Source: Paludibacteraceae bacterium
GTDB lineage: Bacteria; Bacteroidota; Bacteroidia; Bacteroidales; Paludibacteraceae
NCBI GenBank assembly: GCA_017560605.1
Contig: JAFZEQ010000047.1
Coordinates: forward strand, 1 to 11,319
Reading direction: 5' to 3'
DNA length: 11,319 bases
Part shown: piece by piece, positions 6,777-11,319 of the stretch
How the letters are laid out: each line of letters begins with the position of its first letter
Position numbering within the stretch: the first letter of the stretch is position 1
Program-made: the position numbers and the translations under genes
The notes under the pieces: model-generated
Seen by the model: only the letters and a program-made list of their open reading frames with translations
Databases searched by the model: none
Told to the model about the DNA's origin: nothing

Positions 6777-6840
6777 TGGCATCACTTTTGTGATAAGCAA
6801 ATTTAGAACCTAAACAATTAACTATTAAAACCCTACATCA

Positions 6841-8475
6841 ATGAGAACGAAAGACCTCATAGCTAAACGTATGCGCAGAGAAAAAGCGCATCAACGAAAA
6901 CAACAAAACAAGCGAGCTGAAGCAAATAACACTCCGCATTCTAGTAAAGAGGATCAACACATATTACCCGAAGGTTTTGCAGAGGAGGTACTCAAGGAAG
7001 TTAAAAAACTTCCTCAGCAAACTATACCACAAGCGGAAATTATGCGTCGACGCGATATGCGTGACGTGCTCACTTTTACCATTGATCCAGACGAGGCAAA
7101 AGATTTTGACGACGCTTTGTCGTTCCAAGCACTAGAATCAGGCAACTATCAAGTGGGTATACATATAGCTGATGTAACACACTATGTAGCAGAGCAAACT
7201 GCACTAGACAACGAGGCATATCTGCGCGGAACTAGTATATACCTAGTGGATAAGGTTATTCCTATGCTTCCAGAGCGACTGAGTAACGAGTTATGTAGTC
7301 TACGCCCTCAAGAGGACAAATTATGTATGTCTGTCATTGTGGAGATAGACAAAGAGGCAAAAGTAGTTCGTCACAAAATCTGCCGCACAGTCATCTGCTC
7401 TAACTACAGATTAACTTATCGCCAAGCACAAGATATACTAGACAGAAACGAATGCAATCTCATCCAAGGCGACAAAGCAGAGGTTACAGAAGCTATTCAA
7501 AGTTTGAATCAATTAGCTAAGATACTACGCGCTAATCGTTTTAAACACGGAGCCATCAATTTTGAAGCACCAGAAGTACATTTTCGTCTCGACGACCAAG
7601 GTGAACCTACAGAGATTTTCTTTCACAAATCATACGATAGCAATCATCTCATAGAAGAGTTTATGTTGCTTGCCAATCGCATTGTTGCCGCTGAAATCGG
7701 CAAAAAATGCAAAGATAAAAATGGAGAGAAGACCGACAAATATCCTTTTGTATACCGCGTACACGCCAATCCTGATCCGGAGAAGCTAAGCAAACTCGCC
7801 ACCTTTATCAAACGATTTGGCTTTAACCTAAAGACTTCGTCCTGCGGGGGCGCTACGCACAAACAGATCAACGCATTACTAGATAACTGCCAAGGTCACC
7901 CTTCGCAAACATTGGTAGAAACACTAACCATCCGTGCGATGGCCAAAGCTGTGTATGCTACAAGCAATATCGGGCATTATGGTTTGGCTTTTCCATATTA
8001 CACACACTTTACTTCGCCTATACGCCGATACCCTGATATGATGGTACATCGTCTAGTAGCCAAGTATCTACTCCAGTCAAAAGCACTATGCCGTAGTGAT
8101 ATAGAAGAGTTAGAACAAGCTTGTGTACATAGCACCGACTGCGAAATGGCGGCACAAATGGCAGAACGAGAATCAATCAAACAAATGCATGCTCGCTGGA
8201 TTAGTCGACACTTAGGAGAAGAATTTGATGCAGTAGTTAGCGGAGTGACAGAATTTGGATTGTTTGTACAACTAAATGACACACTAACAGAAGGACTAGT
8301 ACCTATCCGAACAATCAAACCACATGATTATATGCAGTATGATGAAGATAATTACTGTTTGGTAGCTATGCGGAGTGGAAAAACCTATACCCTATCTGAT
8401 CCAGTTCGTGTTCGTGTAACTAAAGTGGATATCGAACGTAAACTAATAGATTTTGTACTTATTGAAGAGGATTAG
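6841..8475 (+). CDS. rnr: RNase R-like 3'-5' exoribonuclease lacking cold-shock domains
   Basis: This 544-residue protein belongs to the RNase II/R family, which degrades RNA processively 3' to 5'. The RNB domain starts near residue 70. TIDPDEAKDFDDALS contains the four metal-binding Asp (82, 88, 90, 91), and TSPIRRYPDMMVHR is the conserved late RNB motif. A C-terminal S1 domain follows (GEEFDAVVSGVTEFGLFVQL). Bacterial RNase R is usually about 700 residues or more, with N-terminal helix-turn-helix and two cold-shock domains. Here those are absent. Residues 1-40 are instead a Lys/Arg/Gln-rich stretch, then ILPEGFAEEVLKEVKKLP, the linker that normally precedes RNB. The DUF4886 gene ends 64 bases upstream, so no cold-shock coding is hidden there. 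All visible active-site residues are kept, so it is probably an active variant or paralogue rather than a fragment. Confidence 0.92.
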   Translation: MRTKDLIAKRMRREKAHQRKQQNKRAEANNTPHSSKEDQHILPEGFAEEVLKEVKKLPQQTIPQAEIMRRRDMRDVLTFTIDPDEAKDFDDALSFQALESGNYQVGIHIADVTHYVAEQTALDNEAYLRGTSIYLVDKVIPMLPERLSNELCSLRPQEDKLCMSVIVEIDKEAKVVRHKICRTVICSNYRLTYRQAQDILDRNECNLIQGDKAEVTEAIQSLNQLAKILRANRFKHGAINFEAPEVHFRLDDQGEPTEIFFHKSYDSNHLIEEFMLLANRIVAAEIGKKCKDKNGEKTDKYPFVYRVHANPDPEKLSKLATFIKRFGFNLKTSSCGGATHKQINALLDNCQGHPSQTLVETLTIRAMAKAVYATSNIGHYGLAFPYYTHFTSPIRRYPDMMVHRLVAKYLLQSKALCRSDIEELEQACVHSTDCEMAAQMAERESIKQMHARWISRHLGEEFDAVVSGVTEFGLFVQLNDTLTEGLVPIRTIKPHDYMQYDEDNYCLVAMRSGKTYTLSDPVRVRVTKVDIERKLIDFVLIEED

Positions 8476-8526
8476 TAATACACAATCTTTATAATTATAG
8501 ATATTCCTAATTATTAGAATAAATAT

Positions 8527-8558
8527 TTTGCATATTTTAGTAAAAAATTGTACCTTTG
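8527..8558 (+). promoter_or_regulatory. Promoter of the outer-membrane protein / RHH protein unit
   Basis: TTTG (8527-8530) and TACCTTTG (8551-8558) are separated by 20 bases, a full consensus match. Transcription should start near 8565, about 30 bases before the TTG start codon. Confidence 0.8.
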
Positions 8559-8595
8559 CAGTCCAATTTAATACAATACATATCTTGTTGATATT

Positions 8596-9327
8596 TTGAA
8601 ACTTCGTAAATACATATTGCTACTCATCGTAGCCCTCACTTCAACTATATCTATAGCTGAAGTAGTAGTGTTGAATACAGGTCTTAAAATACAAGGTGAA
8701 ATAGTATTACAAAACGATGATGTCGTTATCATCAAGAAAAAAGATGGTTCACGTTATCAATACCCAACAAGCGAAGTACAATTAATACAAAAGAACGACA
8801 GCATAGAGATAGAGACTGAGGAAAAACAGGAGGCTGTAGTAACACGCCCTGTAGCCTTAAGGATACAAGCTAATGGCGGAGCCGTTTATCTACCTAGCAA
8901 AGGATGGGGAGGACAAATAGGAGTTGATCTTCAAATAGGAAGCAGAGAAATTACTGATTTGCCATTATTTGTAGGCGGAAGCATAGGATTTAGAACTAAA
9001 ATCCTACCAGAGTCCAACTACACATTTATCCCACTTCAATTGATTCTAAATAGCCCATTAACAACTAACCGACATGCTCCATACCTAGGAATGAATATCG
9101 GTTATGGATTTGCTACTGACAAACAAACAAAAGGCGGTATATGCCTAGGCATATCTACAGGATGGATGCATCACATCAATAACAATGCTAGTATATGGTT
9201 GGGTTGTTATGCAGAATGGCAACAAGCAAGAGTTGAAATAACAGAGACGATCAATGACCAAGACTATATGAACACTATAGGTTGTAACTTTGTTAGCATA
9301 GGTGCTAAAACAACAATAGCATTTTGA
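8596..9327 (+). CDS. Probable outer-membrane beta-barrel protein, function unknown
   Basis: This 243-residue protein has a signal peptide MKLRKYILLLIVALTSTISIA (cut before EV). Residues 23-65 form a short beta-rich module (VVLNTGLKIQGEIV... KKDGSRYQYPTSEVQLI) that looks like a small Bacteroidota periplasmic domain. From about residue 88 there are alternating hydrophobic and Gly-rich strands (VGGSIGFRTK, YLGMNIGYGFA, GICLGISTGWMHH, GAKTTIAF) ending in Phe, as in small OmpA-type or porin-like barrels. The start is TTG: an in-frame stop at 8569-8571 leaves no upstream ATG, and the TTG sits directly before the signal peptide. The next gene begins at its stop. The ligand or role is unknown. Confidence 0.7.
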   Translation: MKLRKYILLLIVALTSTISIAEVVVLNTGLKIQGEIVLQNDDVVIIKKKDGSRYQYPTSEVQLIQKNDSIEIETEEKQEAVVTRPVALRIQANGGAVYLPSKGWGGQIGVDLQIGSREITDLPLFVGGSIGFRTKILPESNYTFIPLQLILNSPLTTNRHAPYLGMNIGYGFATDKQTKGGICLGISTGWMHHINNNASIWLGCYAEWQQARVEITETINDQDYMNTIGCNFVSIGAKTTIAF

Positions 9328-9332
9328 TTATA

Positions 9333-9548
9333 GTGAAGATAAGTAAGAAATACAAATATAAACCAGAGCCGCGCAAGCATAGAATATCTATCATGCTCAA
9401 CGCTAGTGAGAAGCGTGCGCTAGAACGCTATTGTGACAAATATACCATAAGCAATCGCTCTAAACTGATAAGAGAGACTCTTATGCGGAGCATACTTAAA
9501 CGCTTTGACACAGACTCTCCTACCTTATTCGACTTTGAGGATAAATAA
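9333..9548 (+). CDS. Small ribbon-helix-helix-like protein
   Basis: Read from GTG 9333 this is a 71-residue basic protein. RISIMLN (17-23) can form the beta ribbon, ASEKRALERYCDKYT (24-38) helix A, and NRSKLIRETLMRSILKRF (41-58) helix B, an arrangement like ribbon-helix-helix DNA-binding proteins. The tail is acidic (FDFEDK). The frame is also open from a TTG at 9324 that overlaps the TGA of the preceding gene (TTGA), adding three residues. GTG was preferred because MKISKKYKYKPEPRKHR gives a natural basic start. Either start implies close translational coupling with the outer-membrane protein gene. It may regulate its own unit; no target site is established. Confidence 0.75.
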   Translation: MKISKKYKYKPEPRKHRISIMLNASEKRALERYCDKYTISNRSKLIRETLMRSILKRFDTDSPTLFDFEDK

Positions 9549-9595
9549 GCATAAATGTGTTGAAAAACACAAAAAAACATTTTTTCTCATAAAAA

Positions 9596-9627
9596 TTTGG
9601 TTATTTCAAAAAAAAGCAGTACCTTTG
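9596..9627 (+). promoter_or_regulatory. Promoter of initiator tRNA-Met
   Basis: TTTG (9596-9599) and TACCTTTG (9620-9627) are separated by 20 bases, a full match to the Bacteroidota promoter. Confidence 0.8.
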
Positions 9628-9637
9628 CAGACGATTT

Positions 9638-9658
9638 CAGTTGAGGTCTGCTCAATTG
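9638..9658 (+). other. Hairpin in the 5' leader of initiator tRNA
   Basis: CAGTTGAG (9638-9645) pairs with CTCAATTG (9651-9658) over eight positions with one G-U wobble and loop GTCTG. It lies in the precursor leader between the predicted start site and the mature 5' end, where RNase P cuts. A processing role is only a guess. Confidence 0.4.
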
Positions 9659-9668
9659 GAGTATATAT

Positions 9669-9740
<72 letters not shown>

Positions 9741-9746
9741 CTAAGT

Positions 9747-9780
9747 AAAAGCCGCTTATAAAGCGGCTTTTTTGTTTTTA
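9747..9780 (+). terminator. Intrinsic terminator after tRNA-fMet
   Basis: GCCGCTT and AAGCGGC form a seven-bp stem with loop ATA. Flanking AAAA/TTTT extends the stem, and a T-rich run follows. It lies a few bases after the tRNA end. Confidence 0.88.
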
Positions 9781-9787
9781 GACCGGT

Positions 9788-9810
9788 ACTAGTTTGCTAG
9801 CAAAGCTAGT
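9788..9810. repeat. Nested palindrome between two terminators
   Basis: TTTGCTAGCAAA (9793-9804) is a perfect 12-bp palindrome. It is flanked by ACTAG (9788-9792) and CTAGT (9806-9810), which extend the symmetry with a single extra G at 9805. It lies between the tRNA terminator and the rplQ terminator, so it is not part of a known promoter here. Function unknown. Confidence 0.5.
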
Positions 9811-9830
9811 ATATCTATTACAATTAGCAA

Positions 9831-9866
9831 AAAAAACTGCCTAACTTAATGTTAGACAGTTTTTTT
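9831..9866 (-). terminator. Terminator of the rpoA-rplQ operon, potentially bidirectional
   Basis: AAAACTGCCTAAC (9833-9845) pairs with GTTAGACAGTTTT (9851-9863) with one C-A mismatch and loop TTAAT. It is flanked by A's on the left and T's on the right, so it can end transcription on both strands. It lies 16 bases after the rplQ stop. Confidence 0.8.
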
Positions 9867-9881
9867 ATATTGAGTATAAAA

Positions 9882-10358
9882 TTACTCTGCGCTCTCTGCT
9901 ACAGGAGCCTCTACGGTTGCCTCAGCCTTTGGAGCAGCTTTCTTACCAGCACGACGTGTAGTCTTCTTAGCTGCAGCCTTAGGAGTCTTAAGCATGTTCT
10001 CGTTGTAGTCTACGAGCTCGATGATAGCCATCTCAGCTGCGTCACCAAGACGGAAACCTGTGCGGAGAATTCGAGTATAACCACCTGGGCGGTTAGCGAT
10101 TTTCTCTGCTACATTTTGGAAGAGCTCAGTAACAACAGTTTTTTGTTTGAGTTTAGCGAACACGAGACGGCGATTAGCTGTAGAGTCCTCTTTCGCATGG
10201 GTAAGGAGTGGCTCAACATACATACGGAGAGCTTTAGCCTTAGCCAAAGTGGTCGAAATGCGCTTGTGCATGATGAGTGAGCAAGCCATATTGGAAAGCA
10301 TTGCACTACGGTGCGCTGCTTTACGACCAAGATGATTGAATTTTTTATTATGTCTCAT
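9882..10358 (-). CDS. rplQ: 50S ribosomal protein L17
   Basis: This 158-residue protein has an N-terminal core that is typical L17: [20 protein letters not shown], then [19 protein letters not shown], and [25 protein letters not shown]. It binds 23S rRNA in the large subunit near the exit tunnel. After about residue 125 comes an extension of roughly 33 residues, first Lys/Ala-rich then acidic and Ala-rich. Such low-complexity tails are common in Bacteroidota ribosomal proteins and make it longer than E. coli L17 (about 127). It begins 22 bases after the rpoA stop in the conserved rpoA-rplQ order and is the last gene before the terminator at 9831-9866. Confidence 0.98.
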   Translation of the reverse strand: MRHNKKFNHLGRKAAHRSAMLSNMACSLIMHKRISTTLAKAKALRMYVEPLLTHAKEDSTANRRLVFAKLKQKTVVTELFQNVAEKIANRPGGYTRILRTGFRLGDAAEMAIIELVDYNENMLKTPKAAAKKTTRRAGKKAAPKAEATVEAPVAESAE

Positions 10359-10380
10359 TTGTTTGTTTTAGTTAGGAAAA

Positions 10381-11319
10381 TTAATCATTAAGTTTGTATC
10401 TGCTAATATCCATACCGAATGCCAAGCCGTTTTTCTCGAGCAATTCGTCGAGCTCAGTAAGAGATTTCTTACCAAAGTTACGGAACTTGAGCAAATCTGA
10501 ACGATGATATTTAACCAATTGTCCAAGAGTATCAACCTCTGCAGCCTTCAAGCAGTTGAGTGCTCGAACAGAGAGGTCCATATCTACAAGACGTTGGTTG
10601 AGCAATTGACGCATACGCAAGTGCTCCTCATCAAATGCATTAGCAGCAGGTTTAGCTTGATCCTCGATGATAATACGCTCATCAGAGAAGAGCATAAAAT
10701 GATAGATCAAAAGTTTAGCAGCCTCTGTTAGTGCATCCTTAGGTGCAATTGAGCCGTCTGTTGAGATCTCAAGAGTGAGTTTCTCATAGTCAGTACGTTG
10801 CTCAACACGACATGGATCGATGCTGTACTTAACATTTACGATAGGAGTATAGATGCTATCAATAGCAAGAACTCCAATAGCGTCATTTGCTTGATGATTC
10901 TCATCAGCAGAAACGTAACCACGACCTTTATTGATATTGATTTCAATCTCAAAGTCAGCTGTTTCATCCATCTCAGCCAGAAGTAACTCTGGATTCAAAA
11001 CATCGAAAGCTTGAAGGTAGCTGTTAAGCTCGCCTGCGAGAAGGGCAGTATTTCCCTTAACATGCATACGAATAGTTTCTTCAGTTACTTCCATTCCCTC
11101 TTTGCGTGCCAGACGAACTTGCTTGAGGTTAAGGATGAGGTTGGTCACGTCGGTAATAACACCAGGGATAGTAGCAAATTCATGATCAATACCATTGATC
11201 TTAATAGAACAGATAGCGTAGCCTTCGAGTGAACCGATAAGCACACGACGAATAGCGTTACCAACTGTGATACCATAACCCGGTTCAAGCGGACGGAACT
11301 CAAATACTCCGTGCTTGTC
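10381..11319 (-). CDS. rpoA: RNA polymerase alpha subunit, 5' end cut by window edge
   Basis: About 312 codons are visible and the frame is open to the right edge, so roughly the first 20 residues are missing. The alpha-NTD is recognisable from [43 protein letters not shown] and [14 protein letters not shown]. The alpha-CTD is present ([22 protein letters not shown] and [19 protein letters not shown]), including the Arg and Asn used for UP-element contacts in E. coli. Alpha dimers nucleate RNA polymerase assembly. The GTG near 11244 is internal and is not the start. It is followed after 22 bases by rplQ, as in the ribosomal protein operon of most bacteria. Confidence 0.98.
   Translation of the reverse strand, partial: DKHGVFEFRPLEPGYGITVGNAIRRVLIGSLEGYAICSIKINGIDHEFATIPGVITDVTNLILNLKQVRLARKEGMEVTEETIRMHVKGNTALLAGELNSYLQAFDVLNPELLLAEMDETADFEIEININKGRGYVSADENHQANDAIGVLAIDSIYTPIVNVKYSIDPCRVEQRTDYEKLTLEISTDGSIAPKDALTEAAKLLIYHFMLFSDERIIIEDQAKPAANAFDEEHLRMRQLLNQRLVDMDLSVRALNCLKAAEVDTLGQLVKYHRSDLLKFRNFGKKSLTELDELLEKNGLAFGMDISRYKLND

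Noticed and set aside
6781..6794. ATCAC-TTTT-GTGAT hairpin as a terminator after the DUF4886 gene
   Set aside because: The stem is only five bp and no T-run follows.
6500..6840. Hidden cold-shock domains upstream of the RNase R-like gene
   Set aside because: The stretch to 6776 encodes the DUF4886 C-terminus with its family motifs, and the remaining 64 bases are non-coding.
9551..9585. GTGTT-GAAA-AACAC hairpin as a terminator after the RHH-like gene
   Set aside because: Short stem followed by A's rather than T's on the plus strand; not convincing.
9849..10335. Plus-strand open frames opposite rplQ
   Set aside because: Antisense shadows of a highly conserved ribosomal protein gene, low-complexity translation, no start signals.

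Overview
The window looks like chromosomal DNA of a Bacteroidota (Bacteroidales-type) bacterium. Six places carry the characteristic Bacteroidota promoter, a TTTG/TTG element about 19-20 bases upstream of TAnnTTTG. Start codons lack Shine-Dalgarno sequences, and gene content is typical of the group: a TonB-dependent receptor with a carboxypeptidase-regulatory-like N-terminus, a DUF4886 protein, and rpoA-rplQ with an Ala/Lys-rich L17 tail. Genus and species cannot be read from the sequence.

Layout. Bases 1-3400 (minus strand) hold a probable metal-uptake operon. A shortened FeoB-like permease (1582-3306) comes first, followed 28 bases later by a TonB-dependent receptor that runs off the left edge. 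A perfect 8-bp dyad overlaps the -33 box of its promoter. Next are a small lipoprotein of unknown function (minus), tRNA-Leu(UAA) with its own promoter and terminator, an alpha/beta hydrolase (plus), and a convergent beta-lactamase-fold lipoprotein (minus). A divergent DUF4886/SGNH-like protein and an RNase R-like exonuclease follow on plus. Another plus unit (8551-9548) encodes a small probable outer-membrane protein and a ribbon-helix-helix-like protein. Then come initiator tRNA-fMet and, on minus, rplQ and rpoA, with rpoA running off the right edge.

The two strongest oddities are domain losses in genes that otherwise look intact. The FeoB-like protein keeps the whole membrane Gate region but has lost the G1-G3 GTPase motifs and has a degenerate G4. 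The RNase R-like protein keeps the catalytic RNB and S1 domains but has no cold-shock domains, carrying a short basic N-terminus instead. The predicted initiator tRNA also has two adjacent U-U mismatches in the T stem and an A-U pair in place of the first of the three usual G-C anticodon-stem pairs.

The FeoB-like gene and the receptor can be read as one metal-import module: receptor in the outer membrane, permease in the inner membrane, controlled by a repressor at the dyad. That reading is inference. The remaining genes are three predicted exported hydrolases, RNA metabolism, and core transcription and translation. No mobile element, integrase, CRISPR array or defence gene was seen.
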